Positions 9,141 to 19,081 of a stretch of 64,000 nucleotides of DNA are shown piece after piece. The stretch spans positions 28,791,299-28,855,298 of the forward strand of contig CM032128.1 in NCBI GenBank assembly GCA_018894105.1, read 5' to 3'. The position numbers and the translations under genes are program-made. Under the pieces are notes generated by a model that was given only the letters and a program-made list of their open reading frames with translations, was not told where the DNA came from and made no database searches. Position 1 is the first letter of the stretch. The number at the start of each line of letters is the position of its first letter. The stretch comes from Jacaranda mimosifolia (Eukaryota > Streptophyta > Magnoliopsida > Lamiales > Bignoniaceae).

Positions 9141-11564
9141 TCAGCTCAACCTGGCGCCCTCGTCTCCCCCACCTCGAGCGCCCTCATCGATTGCTTGTTC
9201 GAGCTCGTCACTCGAAGGAATATGAATAGGAACCGGGTAGGGCATGGAGATAGCAACAAGAACAACAGCAGTTGTCGGCTGAGAAGGTCCAGCCTCTTCG
9301 ATCAGAAAATCCCCGTCCAGGGAAGGAAGATACCCGACAACATCGACCTGGCCATCCCGGACCTCGAACGCAAAGTCATTGGCGAAGTCAAACTCCTTGG
9401 CAATCGCGTCCAGCCTCTTTGCCATCTCTACCTGCTTCTTCTGTGCATCGATCAAAGGCGCGGCAGACAGAGCCTCCGCAACCCCCTCGGCCACAGGGGC
9501 CTTTGTACCTCCCCCCTCAGCGCCCTCTTCATCTTTTGGATAAGGCTGCAGCTGCTCGTCGAGAAGATAACTGAGGCATTCCTTATCCTCGGGTCGGAAT
9601 GAACAGCCCAGAAACTGCAATTGCTTAAGGGCCTTCTTGAATGAGTTTTGAGTGTCGTCTAGCGAGAACACAACGCTTGCATCCTGAAACGCCAAGCTGA
9701 GCATGAACTACTGAACTACCTCTTGCTGTATCAACGGCAGCTTCGATAAAATTCAGCTCGAGCCCATCGAGCGCAGTTCTCCGACCAGGGGATCGACCAG
9801 AGTCATATGCGAGCTGTGCATCCAACTTAGCCCACTTTAGCAACTCATCTATTCTGGTCCTCTCATCGATAGAGGTAACCAGCTGACTATCCTTCACTTG
9901 GAGCTGACTGTTTAGCTCTTCGATCTGCTTGGCCAGCTCTTCGACCCTGGTCTGTGAAGACTCGAGCTGAGCCTTCAGAGTCTCCACATCCCCACTCTCT
10001 TGCAGGTGCTCGCGGTTGGCTAAGGCCAGCTCCGACCTCTTGTAGAAGTGATATCCTAGCTGGTCGACCTAAAAGATAGCATTACTAATAAGAGAACAAT
10101 GTTCGACTAGAAAATAAAGCTCAACAATATGATATACTCGACCTGAGCCTTACCATGTTGGAGTGATAAGCTAGAGCCCTAAGAGCAGCATCCTGACTCA
10201 ACCCCATCAGCTTTTTCTAGTCGGACATGAACAACCCAGCCATTAACACCTTTAGAGGAGCGGCTCCGATCGACCCCACTGTCTCCATCGACAGCAAATT
10301 GTGAACGGCCATGCTCGGCTACGTACCGAACCTAAGCAATGGCAATTTGGGCAGATGGAATAGATCGTAGCCTGAGGGTTGGCCTGACCCTGTGGCCTTC
10401 CCCTTTCCCTTCTCAGCTGCGGTCCTCTTCAGGACAGGTCCCGCCTGCTCCACCATAGGTCTTTTTCCTCGACCTGTCAGGCTGCTGCCTGCAGTTGCTA
10501 TTGGTGAGCAAGGTGACGGAGTTGGCGACGGAGAAGATGTCATAGCCTCTGGCTGAGGTGCCTCGGCCACAGCTACCCCTCGGCGAGCCGCAATCGCCAA
10601 GTGACGTTGCTGGTTCCTCTCGGCCCTTACCAAAGCTTCAGCTCTTGATTGGTTCATGATCTCATCGCAATCTGCCAAGCAACATAATAGCAAAGGGTTA
10701 AAACCGAACAGAAAAATAGAAAAATAACAAACCATAGATAACACAATCTACCTAGTTGATCGTATGCCGGTAAATCTAGTTGGGCTGGCGATAACCCAGC
10801 AATACCAAACTCCTTTCCTCGATAAACACCGAGGCCTCCATCTGGCCAAACTCGACCAGATTCCAAACAAAAGTATTGAGCCAGGTTACCTGGCATCTCG
10901 ATGCCCCATCCACTAGCCCCTCAGAATATTGAAACCCCCAGCAACTCGAATGTATAGATAACATTTTTTCCACTCTTGTCCATAAGAAAAAGCTAGGGTG
11001 ATGAGAAATTTATGACGAGTTGTAGTGAGGTAATAGAAACCCCGACTCGTCGGTGCTACCCAACTTGCGGGACATTGGAAGGTGGAAAAGATTGGAGAAG
11101 TTATCAAAATTAGCAGACTGCTAGAAACGGTGCATCAAGACAATAAAGCTATAAATGGTTGAGAAACAATTCGGCAACAATTGGGTTATACACACTTGTA
11201 GGACCCTGAGCAGATCGACTACATGACCACCTAAGGGAAACCTAAGACCACACCTCAAAACATCCTCAAACATGGTGATACAACAAGCCGAGGGCCGATG
11301 CATTCGACCAGAATCCCCAGGCATTAATAGCTCATACTCAGGAGGGATGTGATACAACTGTCTAATGCGCCTTAGGTCAACGGGAGTGATTGTGGACACT
11401 ATATGGCTGTAATGGTTAGGGGTGGATAATCGACCCCGTGATGGAGGAACTTGACTTGGCCCAACTTCATCACCCCCGCGATTAGAGCTCCAGTTCACTC
11501 GACGAGCTACTTGACTCATCTGATGAACCTCTAGGCCTATTAGAATGGGTAGCCTTACTATCAC
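9141..11564 (-). pseudogene. Antisense spliced gene in Tat element 1: Transposase_28-like domain plus coiled coil
   Basis: This gene lies opposite to gag-pol. Its first exon (11564 downward) has LRRIRQLYHIPPEYELLMP, FEDVLRCGLRFPLGGHVVDL and QLLPNCFSTIYSFIVL, matching the plant domain Pfam calls Transposase_28 (putative gypsy type transposon). It continues with GFYYLTTTRHKFLIT and GQEWKKCYLYIRVAGG (11107-10913). A GT..AG intron at 10672-10751 joins YDQL to DCDEIMNQ in frame. The next exon has basic stretches RGKRPMVEQ and AAEKGKGKATGSGQ. A second intron at 10069-10153 joins AYHSNM to VDQLGYHFYK. Then comes a coiled coil (VEELAKQIEELNSQLQ) and a tail with FQDASVVFSLDD and LQFLGCSFRPEDKE. Decay: TAG at 10319-10321 and 10217-10219, frameshifts near 10910 and 9740. 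Its function is unknown; a nuclear or regulatory role is only a guess. Confidence 0.75.
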
Positions 11565-11760
11565 CCCCTATAGCTACCCTTAGAATTAGATAAATGTAAC
11601 ATTGCTACAATAAAACGAAGAACACTAAGGAGAATAAAAGAAAGGACTTACTCTCTGTCGATGAACTAAAAGCAGAATATATTAGTAGCAACGGCAGTCG
11701 ACTAGACACTTGACTAGACGCAAAGGCAGTAAAAGTAAAAATGGTTGTTTTAATAACACC

Positions 11761-11768
11761 TACTTATA
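11761..11768 (-). promoter_or_regulatory. TATA box of the antisense gene, element 1
   Basis: The minus strand reads CCTATAAGTAGG 208 bp inside the 3' LTR border. About 110 bp further along the antisense transcript is a splice donor GTAAGT (11651-11646) with possible acceptors at 11606-11605 (TTGTAG) and in TCCTTAG. Element 2 has the same arrangement at 43393-43400. Confidence 0.55.
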
Positions 11769-11975
11769 GGCACGCGAGTGCGGGAATCCAAGCGGTTGTA
11801 ATAATGCTGTAACTGCTATTCCGCGCCATACACGATGTAACCGCTCATTAAATGCGCAAAACCCAATCGACTTTCAAAAACCCTCATCGATGAGCCTGCG
11901 TAACTGCTCAACAGATTACTCCCCAATCCTTCTCGTAGATTCCTTCGTTCAGCATTCGGAAGTGGGGGGGACTCA

Positions 11976-12715
11976 CGATATGGGATAGCCCAATGTGCTT
12001 GGCCCAAAGAACACAGGCCCAAGGATGTAGCAGTAGGCCTACCTCATACACTAGGCCCAATTGTGCTACCAACGTCAGGTGACCTAAATTGACCACACAT
12101 ATTGACATGCTTGGGAACAGGGCTGTTGATCGATACTTCGACTGCATCGCTCGTCTACCCCGTACGCCGTGCGCCAATCCATTATTAGGTCGACTCGACG
12201 CGTAACTATCTTTGCTGCATTAAATGCCCTGGCAGACAGCATGCCTCCGCATTAATGGCGCATGCCACCCCAGTACCACCCATGCTGCCATGCTAGGGAG
12301 GATGAACGTGTACAGTGTCCTATTATGTCTCCAAAACTTGGAAAGGTAGCCACCTGAAATAGTACAAAGGTGGGAGATGACCTAACGGCCCCCATGTAAG
12401 GACAAAAACCATTACTACATGTAAAGGGCTTCTCAGACAAATCACCACTGAGAAAAGGCTATGAATACCTTTACTCCAGCATCTCAAAGATATGCCATTC
12501 TATATACACAAAGCCCTAACTCTGCTGCTCATTATATCTAGTCGACTCTACACTGACTTGAGGGTCGGAGAGCCTAAGCCTAAGGCTCCTCGGCTAGCCT
12601 GATGTTTGCTCGTGATTGCAGAACTCAGCCTAGTTATATCCATATATCGACCAGAGAGGTCGAACCAATCCAAATCACTACCTAATCCAGCTACTGACGG
12701 ATTTCACCTTCATCA
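11976..12715 (+). repeat. 3' LTR of element 1
   Basis: It matches 2363-3103. The first base pair is CG instead of TG (CGATATGGG), a transition at the terminal dinucleotide. It ends TTCACCTTCATCA and is followed by TATAT. A purine tract AGTGGGGGGG ends 5 bp before it. Confidence 0.92.
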
Positions 12716-13854
12716 TATATAATTGTGAATTGTACATGAGATAATGGCAAAATTAGGAATTTGGGGAAAAAGGTCACGATTTTGGCACACTTATGATGAG
12801 ATTTTATGTTTCAGGAAAAGTTGATGAAACAAGTTTTTAATCTTGGTCTGGTTGAATATCAAAGGGAAATTTGACATATTATTTATAGTGATGGATAACA
12901 AACGAGAGATTACATTAGCAATGATTTAGAGTGGTGACAAATCTTCAATCCTAATCTTGCGTATCAAACAATCAAGTACAATATGTTAGTGGTGGCTAAT
13001 ATCTATTTTTAATCTCGCAACTACAATAGCCTACACTATCAATATTCCGAATCAAATGAGGCCCAAGAAAACAAGTCCGAATTAATTAAACAGTTTTGAA
13101 TTATTCAGTCTAGCCACTGAATCTGCTTGGAACATACTTTTTTCTATGTTTGGTAGGAAAGGGAACCATGGCCTAATGGCTTAGAGCTTTTCTGTTTCTT
13201 ATTTGTGCTAATATATATATACACACACACACACATGAAAAGGCGTAGTTGTTAGGTACAGTACTGTTCAAATTCACCTTTATTCCTTTGAATTATGGCC
13301 CTTGTCTTAGTCATGGAAGTGTGTCAAAAGACCAAATTTAGTGAAAATGAAAGAGCTTGGAGAGAAAATTTATTTGGCTGAGAGGTTTTTAAGACTTAAA
13401 TGTAGAAATGGTTTTAAATTGAGAAACAATAGCATTCATTCGAGGGAGGTTTTGCGTAGCTTGAGGTGCATCAACTTTGCGGTTGCTGATGACCAAAACC
13501 CAAATATTTAACTTGAACAGAAGGATATATAGGTTGAAATGCATATAAAGAGTAATATATTTGAAATATGAAAAACAAATTATGGACTTTGGTGCAATAA
13601 TTGGTAGACATGTAAAAGATACTAAATAAAAGTTGCTTAGACATCATTACTTACAGATCTTTAGTGTGTATCTATGGCCCTTGAAAACTAGTCATATGAT
13701 GCTTTTGTTTTTCCTTTATCAAGTTGATTTTACTATTGCAAGTTATTTGTATTTTTATGAATAAATTTCTTATGTCATAATTTAAGTGAAAGAGGTGTTT
13801 CATAAAAAGATTAAAATTTATGTGGATCACACACATACACACACATATTATAAC
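12716..13854. other. AT-rich spacer between element 1 and the LINE
   Basis: No coding frame is recognisable. A TA/CA microsatellite lies at about 13211-13235, and a CA-rich stretch at 13829-13847 directly precedes the truncated LINE. Confidence 0.5.
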
Positions 13855-15080
13855 TAAGGATATGGTGAAGGCATTTTATATGAAACCTTGGTGGAGATTG
13901 AGATTATGAGATTCTCTATGGGCTGACTATACACACAGAAAGTATTGTGGTGATAGACACCCCATGACTATGAACGTTGCTTCTAAGCACTCGGCAAACT
14001 GGAAACGTCTCTGTGCAATCTATGAGCATGTGGATAGGAACATATTTTGGACCATTGGGGAGGGAAAATTTTCTTTTTGGCATGACAACTGGATGGGCAA
14101 TGGTTTTCTTGCCAGCCAGCTTCATTTGGATTTAACTTGCTTTGTACCAGTTCATGAGTTTTGGGAGGCCGGTTCATAGAGTAGGTCTAAACCAATGGAT
14201 GTGCTTCCAGCAGAAATGGTGAACTCTATCTATTGTATCCCCATCCTCCAAGATAGACTGGATGTTCAGTATTGGAAGCAATCTCCGAATGGTCTTTTCA
14301 GCACTAAATGTGCGTGGCGATGCGTTAGGAAGGTTACCATGAGCTTTTGGCTTATTGCTAGAATTCAGTTCTCATTCCCACCATTTCCCTTTTCTCTTGG
14401 AGATTAATGAATGATTTTATTCTTATTGAGGAGAGGCTCCAAAAGAAAGGCATTTCTCTTGCTTCTAAATGTCAATTCTGCCCAGAAATTGAAACCTGGA
14501 ACCATCTCTTTGTGGAATGTAAGTTGGCGAAGGAGATATGGAAATACTTTGATGAACTGTTTCACTTTACTATGCCACAAAATCCTGATATTAAGCTCTT
14601 GGTTTAGTCTTTGGAGGAAATCAACCCCTTTGGAAGTGAGAAGTCATGTTCGCTTAATTATTTCAGTGGTTGTTCTTTGGTTTATTTGATGTGCATGGAA
14701 TGAGAGCAAGCACAAGAGCTTAAAGGTTCCTCTACATCACATCATTTGGAGAATTACCAATTATATTTTTGTGGCAGTTAAGGCTGGGCTTTTGGATGCT
14801 AATCACTTGCGGGGAGACAGAATTTTGGGTGAACAGTTTCAGATTCCACGGATGAGTATAATTCGACCCTCTTGTAAGGTGGTGAAATGGGTTAACCTTC
14901 CTCATGGTATGCTTAAGTTGAACACGGATGGCTCTTCACAAGGTAACCCTTGGACCTCTGGAGCGGCGGGGATTTTAAGGGATGAGACTAGGCAGGTTAT
15001 CTTCGCGTTCCTTCATCATCTCGATATTCAATCAAACATATATGCTAAGATATTTGCGGTGAAAAGAGGCCCTGAGTTAA
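13855..15080 (+). mobile_element. LINE (L1-type) ORF2 C-terminal remnant, left half
   Basis: This is a 5'-truncated non-LTR retrotransposon. Visible blocks in order: AFYMKPWWRLRL and SLWADYTHRKYCGDRHP from about 13868; NWKRLCAIYEHVDRNIFW and GKFSFWHDNWMGNG (13964-14179); the zf-RVT finger with CQFCPEIETWNHLFVEC near 14470; then the plant LINE RNase H start VKWVNLPHGMLKLNTDGSS with its catalytic Asp (NTDG) near 14925. Stops at about 13908, 14179 and 14607 and a frameshift near 14405 show it is dead. The frame ends inside RNase H at AVKRGPEL, exactly where a Mutator-like element is inserted at 15081. The missing half resumes at 21908. The second catalytic residue reads AKI where AEI is usual. 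Confidence 0.85.
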
Positions 15081-15162
15081 GGAAATTCTATTCCAGACCA
15101 AGTGTGGCCAAACCCTCAAATCATATTTTGCCACATGGAAAACCAATTTTTTAAATAAAAAA
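15081..15162 (+). repeat. Left terminal inverted repeat of the MULE
   Basis: It begins GGAAATTCTATTCCAGACC and contains TCATATTTTGCCACATGG. It matches the reverse complement of 21826-21907 over 82 bp with four mismatches. Confidence 0.92.
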
Positions 15163-16170
15163 TATCCAGATTTTCTTCTCCACCTAAACCACGACTAGTT
15201 CATTCTTATTCTTACCTGCAACATCAATGCCATTTGAAGGAAAGAAGGAGAAATTTCAGGAACTTACCAAATTGCAGAAACAACAAGTCTGAAACTTCCA
15301 ATGGAGTGCTTCTCTCAATTCTCCCAACCTTGTTTCTATCATCTTCAACGTGTAGTTTCAATCTCTTTCATGCTCCTCTCCATATGTTTTATAACAAATA
15401 GCAAATTTCATCTTCAAGCCGTGCATATATCTCCACTCGGTTTGAAGATATTGAAAAAGGTATAAATTAATTCCACAAAAAATTATTTCAAAGCTTTTAT
15501 CTATAGTTCAAAGGTGTAGACAAATGTGGTTGGATTAGTAGTAGTGATTAATATTATTATTAATTTCCTTATCTCTGTTGGGTCTCTTATTTTATTTTAC
15601 TTGAAAATTAGAATTTTTGCAAAGTTTGAATTGTTTTCATCAACATCTACAAGTTATATTTTTGTTGTCACCAAGTGTTTGATTAAATTTCTGAATGAGG
15701 TCTAAATAATTAATCTTCCCTTGAGATACATTTGTTGTACATATGAGTCCTTTCCACTTGATAATTTTGGAGATTTTGCAGCATCTACTAAGATTGCGTA
15801 CACCATTTGTATAGAACCACTCCAAGATCTACCACTCCAGCAATACGAGAGTTTAGTTAATGGTCACCTTTAGAGATATGATAATATATTAATAAGTTCC
15901 TACCTTGAATCTAGTAAGTAGACAAGAAAACTAAATAAGAATAGAATCTGCTCTATATCTGTGCAATTTTCTTGTAGCAGGCAATCACAAATATCTATTT
16001 TATACATACAATTTTTGCTGCTTTGTGTTAGGTTATTTGTAATAGTTGGAGTAAACGTGGATTATGTTCAGATTATTTATAGTTTTTTGCTTAGTGACTT
16101 TTGGGAATGTGATATTTTATTTCTTTACTACCATTCTATTATCATATATCAATATGTTTTATTGGTAGGT

Positions 16171-18228
16171 ATGCATAATTCTAGTGTTGGAATGGAAAGA
16201 AGTAAGGATGTAGTATGTTTAGAAAGTGATCATGAAGATAATGTTTGCCTCTATTCTATGGGAAAATGTAATAGGAGCGAGACGTCAAGGGATGCTTATA
16301 TTGCAGATAGTAAGAAAAAATTATCTGTATATGTTGCACTGAGCGAGGATGAGGGATATAATTTGTATCTAGATTATGCCAATTTGGTTGGTTTTAGTGT
16401 TCGCAAAGGAAAACAGTATTATGTCAGTAGGACAAATATCATCATATCAAAATCTTATCTTTGTTCAAAAGAAGGAGTCAAGGATGAAAGACCGCGTTCG
16501 AAAGGAATTAGAGAGAAAAATACCAGCAGAACACAGTGCAAAGCAATGGTAACCTTTGATGTTGATAAGGATGGTTTATGGAGAGTTGCAAACTTTGTAA
16601 AGGAACACAACCATGATTTGGCTCCCTCTAATAGCAAGCACCTCTTAAGGTCCGCAAGATTTATATCACCTGAGAAAGGAGCTATCATTGAGTCCATGAA
16701 AAAAGTTGGGTTAGACTCTATCGATTGCTTTAATTATGTGACTGAAGAATGTCATGGTGTTCAAAGTGTTGGCTTCTCAAAAAAGGATTGCTACAATTTT
16801 ATAAATATGTTGAAGGTTGCATTGATTGAACCTGGAGATGCTCAAAGTTTGGTTAGACATTTCAAGAGTAAAGCTAATGTAGAACCAAACTTCTACTTTG
16901 ACATTCAATTCAATCAAGAAGATTGAATGATAAATGTGTTTTGGAGAGATAGTCAATCAAGGCTAGATTATGATTGTTTTGGAGATTTAGTGATTTTTTA
17001 TACAACTTACAGAACAAACAAATATGACTTGGTTTGTGCACCTTTTGCTGGTGTTAATCATCATTGGCAAAATGTTAAGTTCGGGTGTGCCTTTTTATCA
17101 GATGAGACCATAGAGTCATTCAATTGGCTTTTCAACACTTTCTTGGAATCAATGGGAAATAAAGCTTCGTTGTCAATATTTACTGGCCAAGATCAAGCCA
17201 TGGCCAATGCAATTGCATATACATTTCCTAATGCTCGTCATCGTCTGTGCTTGTGGCATATATCCAGGAATGCTCATTCCCACTTGAATAGTTTCAACTC
17301 AAGTCGTGAGTTTCATAGTTCTTTTAACAAATGCCTATATCATTGTGAGACAAAAGAGGAATTCAAGGAATCATTGGAGGAAATGGTTCATAAGTACAGT
17401 GCTCAAAATCATCGTTGGTTAAACAATCTTTATAACATTAAAGATAAATGGTCTAATGCTTTCAATTCTAATTATTTTCATGGTGGAGTTAGATCAACAT
17501 CTAGAAGCGAGAGTACAAATCATATATTGAACGAGATATCAACTAATACAATTTCGTTATCTGAGTTTGTCCTTAGATTTGAGAAGGATTTGCTACAAAA
17601 ATGGTGTAGAAATAAAGCGGATGCAGATTTTTTTTCTAGCCAGAGTAGGCCAACGATTACTGTTTGAGATAGCAAAATTCTGAAGCATGCAGTTAAAATT
17701 TACACAAATACCATGTACAAAGAGTTTGAGAAAGATTATTTGAATGGAACTGGTGCTTTGTCCTACAAAAAAATTTCATTTGGGGACACATTATATGAAT
17801 TCAAATTTACTAATCTGGAAAGCAACAGTGGTAGGGTATATACTGTCTTCCTAGATATAAATACTAAAAAGGTTGAGTGTAGTTGCAAGAAATTTAATTG
17901 GATGAGAATTCTTTGTGCACATGCTTTGGCAGCTCTTCATCGTAAAGACTTGCATGAAATTCCTCAATATTATATTCAGAGTCGGTGGACTAAGAATGCA
18001 AAGAAATAAGTCTATATAATGGATGGAGATGAACTTACGAAACTGGATGACAAAGAGGCAAGGGTTGTGTACACTAACCGAGCAATGAGGTTAGCTTATG
18101 ACCTTGTGACACAAAGTGAGTCTTGTAAGGAAGCAAGAGATATTATGTGGATAGTTTTTAAAGATGGAATGAGACTTTTGGATGAGTTTTTTAAGAAGAA
18201 AAATGAAGATTCGGTTAGTAATGAGAGG
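16171..18228 (+). pseudogene. FAR1-type MULE transposase, with three in-frame stops
   Basis: The start is placed at the ATG at 16171, just after a likely 3' splice site (TTGGTAGGT); the open frame upstream to 15961 looks like intron. Domain order: FAR1 zinc-binding domain (GFSVRKGKQYY, RTQCKAMVTFDVDKDG, FVKEHNHDL); MULE transposase domain (RTNKYDLVCAPFAGVNHHW, DETIESFNWLFNTFLESM, ARHRLCLWHISRNAHSHL); SWIM finger (VECSCKKFNW, LCAHALAAL). Stops at 16924-16926 (TGA), 17665-17667 (TGA) and 18007-18009 (TAA) interrupt one continuous frame, and each can be explained by a C-to-T change in CGA or CAA. The Asp expected before TTY is Tyr (16999-17001), and the Asp expected in T-D-Q-D is Gly (17185-17187), so the active site is also lost. 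The exon seems to end at a donor GTAAGT at 18228. Such proteins bind element ends and cut DNA in the nucleus; domesticated relatives are the FHY3/FAR1 regulators. Confidence 0.88.
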
Positions 18229-18269
18229 TAAGTGAGTGACAAATAACTTGGTTGAGCTACATATTGATA

Positions 18270-19081
18270 GCTTAATATTGGATCCTTTCCTAGCAAAATC
18301 AAAAGGAACTAAAAATGCTAGAATCATTTTGAGAAGTGAAAGCTAAAGACATCTGGTCCAGGTAATGAAAGTAAGATTCATTTTTTTGTTTTACATTTAT
18401 ATTATTTCTATCATATAGTTCTAACATGAGGATATACTTTGAAAAGGAAAATCCAAAAGGCAAGTTATATCTGCACCACAATATGTCCATGCTCCTACCT
18501 CATCAACACCACTTACACATATCCCAATTCCAACTCAATCGGTACATTATAATTATATTAAAGTAAGTGAAATTTGATCTTCATTCCTTCAATTATTGTG
18601 CAATATACTAATCAATTTATTTATATTTTATTTCATTATATTTTAGGTCAACGACATATTTCCTGATGTGAATTATAATTTGAATTTTGTTGTTAATGTT
18701 ATGCCACAACCCCAAAATTTGTCAAAGCCATCAAACATTTATGCTGTTAGTAAGTATTAAATTTTGTATTATTAATTCATATTTTCTTCTTAAATTATTA
18801 TACTATAATGGATTTTATGAAAAATGTTTTATAAGTGCATATTCTATAGGCTCTCAAGTTCCATGGTCATCAACAACACTGGCTGATATATCAACCCCAA
18901 GTCAGTCTTTGGATCCTAATGTTTGTATAGTAAGAAAGCTTCTCTGTTTTCATATTGAAGTTTATATAGAACCTTTATATATTTATATGCATTAAATAGA
19001 CTAATATTGCTTAAACTTTAATTTATGTGTTCAGCAAGCATCATATTCAACATTTGGTTTAATGTCTGAAATTCAATGTTA
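18270..19081 (+). pseudogene. Likely C-terminal exons of the FAR1-type transposase
   Basis: Short stretches bounded by plausible splice sites follow the main exon. One reads LILDPFLAKSKGTKNARI (about 18270-18340), as in FAR1-related proteins. Another after TTTTAG at 18647 reads VNDIFPDVNYNLNF and ends before GTAAGT near 18750. A third after CTATAG reads SQVPWSSTTLADISTPSQ (about 18850-18930). A fourth after TTCAG ends with a TAG near 19080. The exon calls are by eye only. Confidence 0.45.

Larger units (their letters stand above)
2363..12715 (+). mobile_element. Ty3/gypsy LTR retrotransposon, Tat lineage (element 1), decayed
   Basis: A full-length element of 10.35 kb is bounded by two LTRs of 741 and 740 bp. 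The order is 5' LTR, gag, protease, reverse transcriptase, RNase H, second RNase H, integrase, a short tandem repeat, an antisense gene, a purine tract (11961-11970) and 3' LTR. Polymerase order RT-RH-IN marks Ty3/gypsy; the second RNase H before integrase and a gag without a CCHC knuckle mark the Tat lineage. Flanking 5-mers are TATTT on the left and TATAT on the right, a target duplication with one mismatch. All coding parts have stops or frameshifts, and the LTRs differ at roughly one position in ten by eye, mostly by transitions, so the insertion is old. GC content is visibly higher than in the flanking DNA. Confidence 0.93.

Noticed and set aside
9272..9602. Plus-strand frames of 100 and 226 codons in element 1
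   Set aside because: They are shadows of the antisense gene tail; the minus strand has the conserved motifs shared with element 2.
15961..16170. N-terminal 70 codons of the FAR1-type frame
   Set aside because: Hydrophobic, T-rich and ending at a 3' splice site; read as intron, so the start was set at 16171.
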